From: an uncultured Prevotella sp.
GTDB lineage: Bacteria > Bacteroidota > Bacteroidia > Bacteroidales > Bacteroidaceae
Assembly: GCA_900316015.1 (NCBI GenBank)
Contig: ONBG01000001.1
Coordinates: 186,001-250,000, forward strand
Direction: 5' to 3'
Length of the DNA: 64,000 bases
A model generated the notes under the pieces. It made no database searches, had not been told where the DNA came from, and worked only from the letters and a program-made list of their open reading frames with translations. Both the position numbers and the translations under genes were made by a program. Positions within the stretch are counted from its first letter, which is position 1. The number at the start of each line of letters is the position of its first letter. Positions 52,552 through 61,559 of the stretch are shown piece after piece.

Positions 52552-52559
52552 CAAAAATA
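52552..52559 (-). promoter_or_regulatory. -7 promoter box for the LigA-family gene
   Basis: Minus strand TATTTTTG followed by CA, 16 bases before the ATG at 52535; the B3/B4 promoter (52603-52610) faces the other way. Confidence 0.65.
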
Positions 52560-52602
52560 CAAAAAATACTGGTAAAAGAACGTTGGGACTCGATTTTATT
52601 GC

Positions 52603-52610
52603 TAATTTTG
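52603..52610 (+). promoter_or_regulatory. -7 promoter box for the B3/B4 protein
   Basis: TAATTTTG followed by CA, with TTG at 52582-52584 near -33, 8 bases before ATG 52619: a very short leader. Confidence 0.65.
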
Positions 52611-52618
52611 CAATCGCT

Positions 52619-53284
52619 ATGAAGGTTATTGTATCAGACGAAATAGAAAGTGTATGCCCGGGTTTTATCGGTGCTGCCGTTGAGGCTCAGGTAAAGAACT
52701 CGCCTTATCAGGAGGAATTATGGCAGGAAATCGGGACATGGGGCGAGAAATACAAGCACGAGCTGACGCCAGATTCTCTCAAGGACATGTCTGGCATCGC
52801 AGCCACGCGTCGGGTCTACCGCGCCTGTGGAAAGGATCCATCCCGTTATCGGCCCGCTTCCGAGGCATTGATTAGGAGAATCCTGAAAGGGAAGCCATTG
52901 TATCAAATTGACACGCTTGTTGACTTGATCAATTTAGCAAGCATCGTGTATGGCTATAGCATCGGTGGTTTCGATGCTGATCGGTTCGTGGGTGATACCC
53001 TCGTCTTAGGCGTTGGGAAGGAAGGTGAGCCCTATGAAGGGATAGGGAGAGGACCCATCAATATAGCTGGGTTGCCCGTCTACAGAGATACCGTTGGTGG
53101 GGTGGGGACACCAACCAGTGATCATGAACGGACGAAAATAACCTTAGAAACGACTCACCTCTTAGTGCTCATTAATGGCTATGATGGCAATGAAGCCCAG
53201 GTGCGCGCCAATGCAGTGTTCATCCAGCAGCTGCTCCGAAAATATGGGGAGAGTGATGGGGGATCATTTTTTATCTATCAGTAA
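52619..53284 (+). CDS. B3/B4 tRNA-binding domain protein
   Basis: 221 residues, a stand-alone version of the B3/B4 domain of phenylalanyl-tRNA synthetase beta: 'WGEKYKHELTPDSLKDMSGI', 'TRRVYRACGKDPSRYRPASE', 'LIRRILKGKPLYQIDTLVDL' and 'NLASIVYGYSIGGFDADRF'. In PheT this domain edits Tyr-tRNA-Phe; stand-alone relatives are presumed to act on mischarged tRNA or amino acids, not shown. ATG 52619 follows the -7 box by 8 bases, excluding a frame opening at 52583. Confidence 0.87.
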   Translation: MKVIVSDEIESVCPGFIGAAVEAQVKNSPYQEELWQEIGTWGEKYKHELTPDSLKDMSGIAATRRVYRACGKDPSRYRPASEALIRRILKGKPLYQIDTLVDLINLASIVYGYSIGGFDADRFVGDTLVLGVGKEGEPYEGIGRGPINIAGLPVYRDTVGGVGTPTSDHERTKITLETTHLLVLINGYDGNEAQVRANAVFIQQLLRKYGESDGGSFFIYQ

Positions 53285-53328
53285 GTGAAGAAACGACTGG
53301 ATTTCTTCGCTCGATGGGTGAATTGTAG

Positions 53329-53336
53329 TATATTTG
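53329..53336 (+). promoter_or_regulatory. -7 promoter box for coaW
   Basis: TATATTTG followed by CA, 16 bases before the ATG at 53353. Confidence 0.65.
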
Positions 53337-53352
53337 CAAAAAAATGTAATCA

Positions 53353-54180
53353 ATGGGAATAGTAATAGGAATTGATGTTGGTATCAGTACGACGAAAATC
53401 GTGGGCATACGTCCTGACGGAAAGGTTGTATCGCCCATTCGGATCAAGGCTACAGACCCTGTCACCTCGTTGTATGGTGCTTTCGGGAAATATCTCTATG
53501 ACAATAAAATCAGTCTTGACGAAGTAGAGAAAGTCATGCTCACTGGCGTTGGGGCTGCTTATATAGAGTCTCCAATCTATGGTCTTTCTACGGAGAAGGC
53601 TGAGGAGTTTATCGCAGATGGGCTCGGCGCACGGTATGAATCTGGTTTGGAGCGGATGATCGTGGTGAGCATGGGAACAGGTACGTCGTTGGTAAAATGT
53701 GATGGCAACGATATCCGGCATATTGGTGGCATCGGCGTAGGAGGAGGCACATTGGCAGGCTTGTCGCGTATCATGCTGAAGACAGAGGACATCCATCAGG
53801 TCTCCGAACTGGCATTTGAAGGGGATGTGTCCAAGATCAACGTGCTGATCAGTGACATCAGTGCGAAGCCATTGCCCGGACTGCCGATGAATGCGATTGC
53901 GTCCTTGTTCGGCAATGCTACCAGTGATGCTTCCCGCGAGGATATTGCGATGGGATTGATTTGGATGGTCCTCCAGTCGATCTGTAGTGCCTCTATCTTA
54001 TCATCCTTAGGAAGCGGTATTAAAGACTTCGTGATGATCGGTAACCTGACATTGCTCCCACAGTGCAAGAATGTCTTTGAGCCGACAGAGAAACTTTATG
54101 GCGTGAGGTTCCACATTCCCAAATATTCTGAATTTTGCACTGCTATAGGTGCTGCCTTGAGCTACGTGAATAGGAAGTAG
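53353..54180 (+). CDS. coaW: Type II pantothenate kinase
   Basis: 275 residues of the ASKHA fold, phosphorylating pantothenate in the first step of coenzyme A synthesis. Seen: phosphate-1 loop 'VIGIDVGISTTKIVGI' (4-19), 'VMLTGVGAAYI', 'VVSMGTGTSLVKC' (phosphate-2) and 'IGGIGVGGGTLAGLSRIML', matching eukaryote-like PanK-II. Its stop lies inside a hairpin shared with convergent prfC. Confidence 0.92.
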   Translation: MGIVIGIDVGISTTKIVGIRPDGKVVSPIRIKATDPVTSLYGAFGKYLYDNKISLDEVEKVMLTGVGAAYIESPIYGLSTEKAEEFIADGLGARYESGLERMIVVSMGTGTSLVKCDGNDIRHIGGIGVGGGTLAGLSRIMLKTEDIHQVSELAFEGDVSKINVLISDISAKPLPGLPMNAIASLFGNATSDASREDIAMGLIWMVLQSICSASILSSLGSGIKDFVMIGNLTLLPQCKNVFEPTEKLYGVRFHIPKYSEFCTAIGAALSYVNRK

Positions 54181-54199
54181 GTCTTGTGTGGACCTACTT
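54175..54199. terminator. Hairpin shared by coaW and prfC 3' ends
   Basis: Perfect 9-bp stem AAGTAGGTC (54175-54183) / GACCTACTT (54191-54199) overlapping both stop codons. No T-tract; the bidirectional terminator role is inferred from position. Confidence 0.55.
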
Positions 54200-55784
54200 A
54201 GAATTCGCTGGTGAAGTGGAATTTGATATGCTTGAAGTCCTGTTGTGCCATGCTGAGCACATATCCACTGTCGGCAAGGAACACGTCACGTCCCTCCCTA
54301 TCTTTCGCCATATACTGGTATTTGCGCTTCTTGAAGTTCTCTAATTCCTCCTTGTCGTCAGCCTCTATCCAGCATGCTTTGTACAGATGGACAGGTTCCC
54401 ATCGGCATTTTGCATTGTATTCGTTCTGCAGTCGGTATTGGATCACCTCAAACTGCAATTGTCCTACGGTTCCAATGATCTTGCGGTTGTTGAACTGATT
54501 GATGAACAATTGGGCGACACCCTCGTCCATGAGCTGTTCTATTCCTTTGTTGAGCTGCTTGGCTTTCATCGGGTCGTCGTTCTCGATGTACTTGAACATC
54601 TCAGGAGAGAAGGATGGAAGCCCGCGGAAGTGGATCTTCTCCCCTTCGGTCAGCGTATCCCCAATCTTGAAAATACCATTGTCGGGCAGTCCGACGATAT
54701 CACCAGGGTAGGCCTCGTCAATCGTGCTTTTGCGCTGTGCCATGAACTGGGTGGGGGAAGAGAACCTGACAGTCTTGTCTAAGCGGACATGCAGGTAAGG
54801 TTGGTTGCGTACGAACTTACCGCTGCACACCTTGCAGAAGGCAATGCACGAACGATGGTTGGGGTCGATGTTTGCCGTGATCTTGAAGATAAATCCTGTA
54901 AACTTGGGTTCTGTGGGTAGGACCATACGCTCCTCAGCCTGAGTAGGCCTGGGGGATGGCGCGATTTCCACGAAGCAGTCGAGCAGTTCTTGCACGCCGA
55001 AATTGTTGAGTGCTGACCCGAAAAAGACAGGTGCTACCTCTGCTGCCCGATAAGTCTCTACCTTAAACTCCGGGTATACCCCGTTGACCAATTCCAAGTC
55101 ATCGCGCAGTCGCTTCGCCTCGCTTTCTCCGATATGCTTTTCCAAGTCGTCGGAATGGATGTCCACAGCCACCTTCTCGGTAATCCTTTGCTTGTTAGGC
55201 GTGAAAAGATTCAGCTGGTTCTCATAGATATTGTACACGCCCTTGAAGCGTGCTCCTTGGTCGATGGGCCAGGAGAGCGGGCGTACTTTGATCTGTAGTT
55301 CTTGTTCCAATTCGTCCAAGAGGTCGAACGGGTCGCGCCCTTCACGGTCCATCTTATTGACGAAGATAATGACAGGCGTATTGCGCATGCGGCATACCTC
55401 CATCAGCTTCCGGGTCTGAGCCTCGACACCCTTTGCTGAATCCACGACAATGATCGCCGAGTCGACAGCGGTCAGCGTACGGTAGGTATCCTCTGCAAAG
55501 TCCTGGTGACCCGGTGTATCTAAGATGTTCACCTTATAAGGTTCTCCCTCTTGTCCCTCTGGCAGGTAGTCGAACTCCATGACAGAGGTAGAGACAGAGA
55601 TACCACGTTGTTTCTCGATGTCCATCCAGTCTGACGTTGCCGTCTTTCGGATCTTATTGCTTTTCACTGCCCCAGCCACTTGTATCTGTCCACCGAAGAG
55701 CAGGAATTTCTCTGTTAATGTCGTCTTACCGGCATCTGGGTGGGAGATGATGGCAAAGGTACGTCTTCTTTCTATTTCGTTCAT
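54198..55784 (-). CDS. prfC: Peptide chain release factor 3
   Basis: 528-residue translational GTPase that recycles RF1/RF2 from the ribosome. G1 '[20 protein letters not shown]' (about 12-31), '[20 protein letters not shown]' (switch I), G3 '[20 protein letters not shown]', G4 '[20 protein letters not shown]', and the RF3-specific C-terminal domain. Length is normal. It starts 5 bases after the DUF4924 stop, so the two are co-transcribed. Confidence 0.96.
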   Translation of the reverse strand: MNEIERRRTFAIISHPDAGKTTLTEKFLLFGGQIQVAGAVKSNKIRKTATSDWMDIEKQRGISVSTSVMEFDYLPEGQEGEPYKVNILDTPGHQDFAEDTYRTLTAVDSAIIVVDSAKGVEAQTRKLMEVCRMRNTPVIIFVNKMDREGRDPFDLLDELEQELQIKVRPLSWPIDQGARFKGVYNIYENQLNLFTPNKQRITEKVAVDIHSDDLEKHIGESEAKRLRDDLELVNGVYPEFKVETYRAAEVAPVFFGSALNNFGVQELLDCFVEIAPSPRPTQAEERMVLPTEPKFTGFIFKITANIDPNHRSCIAFCKVCSGKFVRNQPYLHVRLDKTVRFSSPTQFMAQRKSTIDEAYPGDIVGLPDNGIFKIGDTLTEGEKIHFRGLPSFSPEMFKYIENDDPMKAKQLNKGIEQLMDEGVAQLFINQFNNRKIIGTVGQLQFEVIQYRLQNEYNAKCRWEPVHLYKACWIEADDKEELENFKKRKYQYMAKDREGRDVFLADSGYVLSMAQQDFKHIKFHFTSEF

Positions 55785-55789
55785 TGTGC

Positions 55790-56344
55790 TTATTGTTCGT
55801 CGTCGTCAAATTTTAAACCTTCCGTCTTATCTTTCTGATAGTAATCGCTTAGCATGCCGATAAAGGTGGTGATCTCCTTGATCGCATGCTCCGTGTCGGG
55901 GCTGATCGTTTTTTTCTGCAACCGGAGGAGCATTACGCCATAGAGTGCATCCAAACAAGTCTCGATTTCGTTGACTTCCTTGTCGCCCTTGTTGCGCAGT
56001 TCTACGATAAAGGGCAGTACCTTATAGTATTCCGCATTGTAGAACGGGAACTTGGGGCTCTGCAGTAATTGGTTGTGTAGGTCGGTCATGTCCTGCACGA
56101 TGATCTTGTTGATTTGGAGATGGCCTTTCTCCCGGCATCCCTCTTCGTTCATCATGCGGACGAGGTTGCCGAACCAGTCGATTTCCTCTTCCTTCTGTTC
56201 GTCAGTATATTGGAATCTGTCAATATACTCATGACGGATCCTTGTCAGGGAACATCCGTATGCGCGGATGAGATCCTCTACCTGCCACATATACAGCAGG
56301 TATTCTGCAATACTCTTTTTTCTTAGTTCTTGAGCAATATACAT
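55790..56344 (-). CDS. DUF4924 family protein
   Basis: 184 residues, soluble and helical, starting [20 protein letters not shown], the conserved opening of the Bacteroidetes DUF4924 family, with '[20 protein letters not shown]' next. Function unknown. It is upstream of and five bases from prfC; this pairing is the only contextual hint. No clear -7 box was found ahead of it. Confidence 0.8.
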   Translation of the reverse strand: MYIAQELRKKSIAEYLLYMWQVEDLIRAYGCSLTRIRHEYIDRFQYTDEQKEEEIDWFGNLVRMMNEEGCREKGHLQINKIIVQDMTDLHNQLLQSPKFPFYNAEYYKVLPFIVELRNKGDKEVNEIETCLDALYGVMLLRLQKKTISPDTEHAIKEITTFIGMLSDYYQKDKTEGLKFDDDEQ

Positions 56345-56404
56345 ATTTGAAAATTTTTCCTTGAGATTTGTGCGTTAGGCTCTTGTGGGTTATCCCTTGT
56401 CTTT

Positions 56405-56439
56405 GCTTGGGATTGTGGCGGGGGTGCCATGCCCCAAGC
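56405..56439. other. Hairpin between DUF4924 and LysE-like genes
   Basis: GCTTGGG (56405-56411) / CCCAAGC (56433-56439), with GC-rich sequence inside (GGGGG...GCCCC) that can also pair. It lies just downstream of the LysE-like gene on the minus strand and could terminate it, but no T-tract follows. Confidence 0.4.
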
Positions 56440-56449
56440 GTCCCTACTG

Positions 56450-57124
56450 TCAGTGGAAACTGGGAAGATGATAAAGATTGAAGGCTGTCCCGAAGAAGAC
56501 AACCAAGGAGAAGATAATGACTAAGCTGCCAATGACCTTGTTGATCATCAGGATACCATTGTCATCGAACTTCCCACGTATCTTGTCAACCATCCACGTC
56601 AGTCCGAACCACCATATCAATGCCCCGCTGATGATGCTCAGATAGCCCACAGTCATCTCAATCGGATGGTCTGGGATTACAAAGGCGAAAACGCCAAACG
56701 AGAACATGAACAAGAAGATGATCAGTGGGTTTGAGAAAGTCACGAGGAATGCCGTGATGCCATTGTGCCACAGCGATCCTTTGTTTTTCCCACTCTTGTG
56801 CATGTTCTTCGTCGGATCGCTCCTATAACAGTAGATCCCGAAGACAAGCAACAGCAAACTACTGGAGATCTGCATGATGAACTTATATTTCGGATTGGTG
56901 ACAAAGTCCATCACGAAGCTCATCCCAAAGCCGGTGATCAGTGCATAGATAATGTCAGAAATGGCTGCGCCTACGCCAGTGACGAAGCCATACCATCTGC
57001 CCTTGTTCAGCGTGCGCTGGATACAGAGAACACCGACTGGGCCCATGGGCGCTGAGGCGAAAATACCGATCAGCAAGCCTTTCAGTATCAATTGTACAAT
57101 ATCTATATGTATAGGGAATGGCAT
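56450..57124 (-). CDS. LysE/RhtB family amino-acid exporter-like protein
   Basis: 224 residues with six hydrophobic segments. The family signature is the first helix-loop 'LLIGIFASAPMGPVGVLCIQ' followed by 'RTLNKGRWYGFVTGVGAAIS' and 'FLVTFSNPLIIFLFMFSFGV'. Probably exports an amino acid or similar solute through the inner membrane; the substrate is unknown. The -7 box at 57133-57140 ends 8 bases before the ATG. Confidence 0.88.
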   Translation of the reverse strand: MPFPIHIDIVQLILKGLLIGIFASAPMGPVGVLCIQRTLNKGRWYGFVTGVGAAISDIIYALITGFGMSFVMDFVTNPKYKFIMQISSSLLLLVFGIYCYRSDPTKNMHKSGKNKGSLWHNGITAFLVTFSNPLIIFLFMFSFGVFAFVIPDHPIEMTVGYLSIISGALIWWFGLTWMVDKIRGKFDDNGILMINKVIGSLVIIFSLVVFFGTAFNLYHLPSFH

Positions 57125-57132
57125 ATCGGCTG

Positions 57133-57140
57133 CAAAGTTA
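57133..57140 (-). promoter_or_regulatory. -7 promoter box for the LysE-like gene
   Basis: Minus strand TAACTTTG followed by CAGCC, 8 bases before the ATG at 57124; the predicted leader is very short. Confidence 0.6.
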
Positions 57141-57230
57141 CAGCAAATCGAGAGAAGAACAAAATAAATTAGGATTTATTTTTTTTTCTTTTTTAAGACA
57201 ACAAAAGTTGCAACAGTACGATAAAATGCC

Positions 57231-57238
57231 TACCTTTG
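57231..57238 (+). promoter_or_regulatory. Promoter of the ROK glucokinase
   Basis: TACCTTTG followed by CA, with TTG at 57208-57210 at -33 spacing; 63 bases before the ATG at 57302. Confidence 0.7.
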
Positions 57239-57301
57239 CATATCATCTGTTTCAGATGGGTGAGCAACAAGAATATTAACTATTTGCATAAAAGGAAATA
57301 C

Positions 57302-58279
57302 ATGGAAAATCAACCGGTAATAAAACCGTATGTAATCGGTTTAGACTTAGGCGGAACAAATTCTGTCTTCGGTATTGTGGACAGCCGTGGCGAGATCAAG
57401 GCGACTACCGCCATCAAGACACAGGCTTATGAAAAGGTAGAAGACTACGTCAATGCGTCAGTGGATGCTCTCCAGATTATCATCGATCAGGTCGGTGGGA
57501 TCCAGAACATCAAGGCAATGGGTATTGGCGCTCCTAACGGCAACTACTACAATGGAACCATTGAGTTCGCCCCTAACCTGATCTGGGGCCATAGTGGCAT
57601 TGTTCCATTGGCTGATCTGTTCAAGGAAAAGTTGGGCATTCCTGTGGCTCTTACCAATGATGCCAATGCGGCTGCCATCGGTGAGATGACATATGGAGTG
57701 GCTCGTGGCATGAAAAACTTCATCATGCTGACCCTCGGTACGGGCGTTGGCTCAGGCATCGTCGTTAACGGTCAGCTTGTCTATGGCTGCGACGGCTTTG
57801 CAGGTGAGTTAGGGCATGTGATCATGGTACGCGAGAATGGTCGCCCGTGTGGTTGCGGTCGTAAGGGATGCTTGGAGGCTTACTGTTCTGCTACAGGTGT
57901 TGCCCGTACTGCCCGTGAATTCTTGGACACGACAGATGAACCGTCTTTGCTGCGCGACATGAAGGCTGAGGACATCACGTCCTTGGATGTATCCATTGCT
58001 GCAGGCAAGGGAGATAAGTTGGCAAAGCGCGTGTATGAGTTTACTGGTGAGATGTTAGGCGAGGCTTGTGCCAATTTCGCAGCCTTCTCTTCACCAGAGG
58101 CATTCATCTTCTTTGGTGGCTTGACAAAGGCGGGTGACCTGCTGATGAAGCCCATTGTGAAGAGTTACCGTGAGCATGCCCTGAAAATTTTCCGTGACAA
58201 GCCACAATTCCTGATCAGTGGTCTCAATGGTAGCTCTGCCGCCGTCTTAGGCGCATCTGCCGTGGGTTGGGAAATCTAA
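57302..58279 (+). CDS. ROK family glucokinase
   Basis: 325 residues. ATP phosphate loop 'YVIGLDLGGTNSVFGIVD' (about 9-26), catalytic Asp in 'VALTNDANAAAIGEMTYGVA', 'MLTLGTGVGSGIVVNGQLV', and the ROK zinc motif 'CGCGRKGCLEAYCS' (about 182-195) following the conserved 'GELGHVIM'. It phosphorylates glucose, possibly other hexoses. No helix-turn-helix is present, so it is a kinase and not a ROK repressor. The 299 bases after it hold a hairpin and repeat array C only. Confidence 0.92.
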   Translation: MENQPVIKPYVIGLDLGGTNSVFGIVDSRGEIKATTAIKTQAYEKVEDYVNASVDALQIIIDQVGGIQNIKAMGIGAPNGNYYNGTIEFAPNLIWGHSGIVPLADLFKEKLGIPVALTNDANAAAIGEMTYGVARGMKNFIMLTLGTGVGSGIVVNGQLVYGCDGFAGELGHVIMVRENGRPCGCGRKGCLEAYCSATGVARTAREFLDTTDEPSLLRDMKAEDITSLDVSIAAGKGDKLAKRVYEFTGEMLGEACANFAAFSSPEAFIFFGGLTKAGDLLMKPIVKSYREHALKIFRDKPQFLISGLNGSSAAVLGASAVGWEI

Positions 58280-58296
58280 TTTATCCCGCAATCCTT

Positions 58297-58329
58297 GCCG
58301 TGTGGGCAGCGACAAGTCGCCCACACGGC
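58297..58329. other. Strong hairpin after the glucokinase gene
   Basis: Perfect 11-bp stem GCCGTGTGGGC (58297-58307) / GCCCACACGGC (58319-58329). The following bases are not T-rich, so it is not a textbook intrinsic terminator; it may act as an mRNA 3' end or processing stop. Confidence 0.6.
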
Positions 58330-58373
58330 ATCAGGAAATAAAGGGGAACCGGCGTGAAATCAAAGGGATTTGC

Positions 58374-58461
58374 GAAAGGTCATCTCCTGCCTCTTAAAAG
58401 GTTATCTATTGGAGCCTAAAAGGTCATCTATCAGGGCGTGAAAGGTTATCTCTTCCTTTTC
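58374..58461 (+). repeat. 22-bp x 4 tandem array, locus C
   Basis: Third copy of the array: AGGTYATC cores at 58377, 58399, 58421 and 58443, each exactly 22 apart, Y = C, T, C, T. The opening TTTGCGAAAGGTCATCTCC is shared with locus B read on its own strand. Again four units and 88 bp, lying between a gene end with a hairpin and, here, a convergent gene end. Confidence 0.9.
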
Positions 58462-58578
58462 TGTTTAACCTTTTCACTTCTTAGCCTTAAACTCAAACGT
58501 TCCTATATTCTCGCGTTCCTGCTTTTTCGCTATCGTATTAACATCCTGAAACCGTGGCTTTGGTGGCATTTTGCATGT

Positions 58579-59151
58579 CTAAAACTGTTTCCCGAAGGCA
58601 ATATTCAGAAATGTTTGCACAAGAATTTTGATATCCAAGCCCATTGATCTGTGTTCGAGATAGTCAAGGTCGAGCTGCAGTCGTTTGAGCATTTTCTCCA
58701 TGGTATCCGTATATCCATTGTGCAAGGTGGCGTATGAGGTCACGCCAGGTCGTATTTGGTACAAAAGAGGATACCGCGCATCATGTTTTATGATCTCATC
58801 AATAAAGAACTTCCGTTCGGGGCGTGGACCCACAAAGCTCATGTCTCCTTTGAGCACGTTCCATAATTGTGGGAGCTCATCAAGGTGATGGGCGCGGAGG
58901 AACTTCCCTACGCGAGTGAGATCGTGGTCGTCGGAGGTCTGCAGGACTATGGGACCGTTGGACTCAGCATCTTTCCTCATCGACCGGAACTTATAGATCC
59001 AGAAAGGCTTTCCGTGCAGCCCTATGCGCTCTTGGCGGTAGAGAATCGGCAGACCGTCATCCCAGCCGACCGCGATGGCGCAGACCAGCAACAATGGAGA
59101 GAAGACAATCATGCAAACAACAGCAAGGGTAAGATCGAAAAAGCGCTTCAT
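58579..59151 (-). CDS. Membrane phosphoglycosyl transferase (initial sugar transferase)
   Basis: 190 residues of the monotopic bacterial sugar transferase family (PF02397): re-entrant membrane helix at the N-terminus ('FFDLTLAVVCMIVFSPLLLV'), 'YRQERIGLHGKPFWIYKFRS', 'VGKFLRAHHLDELPQLWNVL' with the catalytic Asp-Glu pair, 'GDMSFVGPRPE' and 'YQIRPGVTSYATLHNG'. It transfers a sugar phosphate to undecaprenyl phosphate, starting a surface polysaccharide. ATG 59151 overlaps the WecA-like stop as ATGA, preferred over a start at 59163. Confidence 0.93.
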   Translation of the reverse strand: MKRFFDLTLAVVCMIVFSPLLLVCAIAVGWDDGLPILYRQERIGLHGKPFWIYKFRSMRKDAESNGPIVLQTSDDHDLTRVGKFLRAHHLDELPQLWNVLKGDMSFVGPRPERKFFIDEIIKHDARYPLLYQIRPGVTSYATLHNGYTDTMEKMLKRLQLDLDYLEHRSMGLDIKILVQTFLNIAFGKQF

Positions 59152-60272
59152 ATTACATAACACTTCTTTCCGTTTTTGTGGATATACATGTCCACGACCT
59201 CATTGAAAGCTATGTAAATGGCAATGTTGATGCCCACCATGATGATTCCACTGATGGAATTGACCAAGACTGCATTCAGAACAACATAAAAGAGCTGAAG
59301 CCCGACGATGAAGCCCAAGGCACTGTGCTGGCTGATGCCCGTGCGCAGTAGCTTGTGGTGGATGTGGTTCTTGTCGGGATGAAAGATATGTTCTCGATGG
59401 ACCAGGCGTACGCCAATAACCCTTGTGACATCTAAGAGGGGAACCAGCACGAAAGACAAGGCTAACAGCAAGTCATTTTCCGAGAGAATCCGCAGTGCAG
59501 GATCATTCATGGAGAATTTGACAGTCAACGTCCCCAAGAGGAATCCCAAGGTCATACTACCGGAATCTCCCATGAAAATCTTGCGGTTGTTCTCTGCTTT
59601 TCCAAAGATATTGAAGTATAAGTAAGGTATCAGCACACCCATCATCCCGGCGATGAGGCTCATATAAGAATACATGCCTTGTGCGTAAAAGAAGTAGAGA
59701 AATCCCCCCAAAGCGATGAAAGCTAAGCTTGCGCTCAGTCCATCGATGCCGTCGATAAGGTTGAAGGCGTTGATGGTATATACGATAAAGAACACGGTCA
59801 GGAAGATTCCTATCCCCGTCGGGATACTGTGGATCCCCATCAGTCCATAGAAATCGTTGAAACGCAGGTAACAGCTCGCTAAGATACATGCCACGATGAT
59901 TTGCACACAAAACTTCAGTCTGGCATTCAGTTCGACAAGGTCGTCGACCAGTCCTAATATATAGATGACGGTCAGTCCAATCAGAAACAGGATTGTCCCT
60001 ATGTGAATCGTGATGGTGTGTGTGATCCATACGGATGAAAAGGTAAAGATGCTGATGATCGTCGCTAGCAGCATGGATGGGAAGAAAGCGATTCCGCCTA
60101 ATCGTGGAATTTTGGTATGGTGCATCTTTCGCCGATTGGGTATGTCGTAAAGGTTGTGCCTCTTACAGAAATTTAATATCTGCGGAGTCGCAATGAAGCC
60201 ACAAACCATGCTGATCAGGAAGGACAACAAGGTGGGTAGCATACAGTGAGTGCTCGCTAAATTGTTAAGCAT
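59148..60272 (-). CDS. WecA/TagO-like undecaprenyl-phosphate sugar-1-phosphate transferase
   Basis: 374 residues, polytopic, MraY/WecA superfamily. Conserved cytosolic loops: 'PNRRKMHHTKIPRLGGIAFF', 'YILGLVDDLVELNARLK', 'AFNLIDGIDGLSASLAFIA', 'KIFMGDSGSMTLGFLLG' and the C-terminal 'HPDKNHIHHKLL' carbohydrate-recognition loop. It likely transfers GlcNAc-1-P to the lipid carrier. A start ten residues later (60242) is possible. It is directly coupled to a second type of initiating transferase, which is unusual in a locus of one polymer. Confidence 0.92.
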   Translation of the reverse strand: MLNNLASTHCMLPTLLSFLISMVCGFIATPQILNFCKRHNLYDIPNRRKMHHTKIPRLGGIAFFPSMLLATIISIFTFSSVWITHTITIHIGTILFLIGLTVIYILGLVDDLVELNARLKFCVQIIVACILASCYLRFNDFYGLMGIHSIPTGIGIFLTVFFIVYTINAFNLIDGIDGLSASLAFIALGGFLYFFYAQGMYSYMSLIAGMMGVLIPYLYFNIFGKAENNRKIFMGDSGSMTLGFLLGTLTVKFSMNDPALRILSENDLLLALSFVLVPLLDVTRVIGVRLVHREHIFHPDKNHIHHKLLRTGISQHSALGFIVGLQLFYVVLNAVLVNSISGIIMVGINIAIYIAFNEVVDMYIHKNGKKCYVI

Positions 60273-60437
60273 TACTATTTCTTTTAATTCAACTTATAAA
60301 CCCACTCTTCGTCTTTTTATTGCATTAAGTCGTAATAAAAAATGTGTATGTATGTGAAATGCATGAAGTGAATGGAGGGAGGAAGTGCAATATTTATATT
60401 GTAATTGCGTTATCAGTCAGTACAAAATTTATATTCT

Positions 60438-61559
60438 ATGGGTATTTATAAGGGGAGATTACTTTTCTGTGATAATACACTGTGGGGATTGCTGAACTTC
60501 CGCGGTGATGTCCTTGATTACATGAAGGGTCAAGGATATGATATTCATATTTGTGCCCCCAACGACGGAGATGACCAAATGAGAGCTCAGATTCCTGATT
60601 GCTATCATTATATCCCGGTCAAGATGGCAAAGAACTCAACCAATCTTTTGGGCGATATGGCGTATTTTGTGCAATTGATCAGGATCTTTAAGAGAATCCG
60701 TCCTGATTATGTTTTTACTTATACGATTAAGCCAAATATTTATGGAGCCTTTGCTGGAAAACTGCTTCGAGTAAAAGTATGTGCCATGATGGCAGGAATG
60801 GGATATGTCTTTATCAATGATGGTATGATGGCACGTTTCGTTAGGAAATATTATAGTCTTGCATTGCGCAGTATCCAGCATTTGATGGTATTGAATGAAG
60901 GAAACGTGCAATACCTAAGGGAGCACCATTTTGTAGAACCTTCTAAAATTGTATGGCTCAAAGGCGGTGAGGGCGTGAATTTGGAAAAGTTCCCTTATTT
61001 CGACAATTCATCTCAACAAACGACTTTCCTTTTCATCGGAAGGGTCTTAAAGGACAAGGGCTATCGTGAGTTTGTGCAGGCGGCTACACTCATCAAGGAT
61101 AAGTATCCTGATGTCTCGTTCGAGGTGTTGGGTGCATTTGATGCTGCTTATCCCAACAGTATCCCATTGGAAGAGATAAAGAAGAATGTTTCTGACGGAA
61201 TCATCAAATATGAAGGGTTCACAAGTGATATAGTTAAAGTCTTAAAAAGAAGGGGCATAGTAGTTGTCTTGCCTTCTTATAGTGAGGGCATGAGCCGTTC
61301 TTTGATGGAAGCATGTGCAGTAGGAAAACCCATCATCACATCAGATATATATGGATGTAAGGAATTTGTTGATGATGGCGTTAACGGTTTTTTAGTGCCT
61401 CCTCAAAATGCTATAGCCTTAGCACAAGCTATGGAACGTTATATAAAACTGCCATTAGAGAAGAAATGTTCTTTTTCCAAGACGAGTAGGCAAAAGGCTG
61501 AGCAAGTCTTTGATGTCAGGCATGTGTATGGAATCTATGATGAGATCTTAAAAGATTAG
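60438..61559 (+). CDS. GT4-type glycosyltransferase
   Basis: 373 residues, GT-B fold. N-terminal domain begins 'RLLFCDNTLWGLLNFRGDVL' with 'FTYTIKPNIYGAFAGKLLRV', typical of PglA/WfhH-like capsule or O-antigen transferases; the C-terminal nucleotide-sugar domain has 'TTFLFIGRVLKDKGYREFVQ' and the EX7E region 'PSYSEGMSRSLMEACAVGKP'. ATG 60438 is used because the upstream in-frame codon is a TTG in an AT-rich stretch without a -7 box. It is alone on the plus strand among minus-strand glycan genes, and its stop overlaps the convergent GT4 gene by four bases. Confidence 0.9.
   Translation: MGIYKGRLLFCDNTLWGLLNFRGDVLDYMKGQGYDIHICAPNDGDDQMRAQIPDCYHYIPVKMAKNSTNLLGDMAYFVQLIRIFKRIRPDYVFTYTIKPNIYGAFAGKLLRVKVCAMMAGMGYVFINDGMMARFVRKYYSLALRSIQHLMVLNEGNVQYLREHHFVEPSKIVWLKGGEGVNLEKFPYFDNSSQQTTFLFIGRVLKDKGYREFVQAATLIKDKYPDVSFEVLGAFDAAYPNSIPLEEIKKNVSDGIIKYEGFTSDIVKVLKRRGIVVVLPSYSEGMSRSLMEACAVGKPIITSDIYGCKEFVDDGVNGFLVPPQNAIALAQAMERYIKLPLEKKCSFSKTSRQKAEQVFDVRHVYGIYDEILKD

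Noticed and set aside
57302-58279. ROK-family repressor
   Set aside because: There is no helix-turn-helix N-terminus; the ATP loop opens the protein, as in kinases.
58297-58329. Intrinsic terminator after the glucokinase
   Set aside because: The stem is perfect but no T-tract follows, so it is recorded only as a hairpin.
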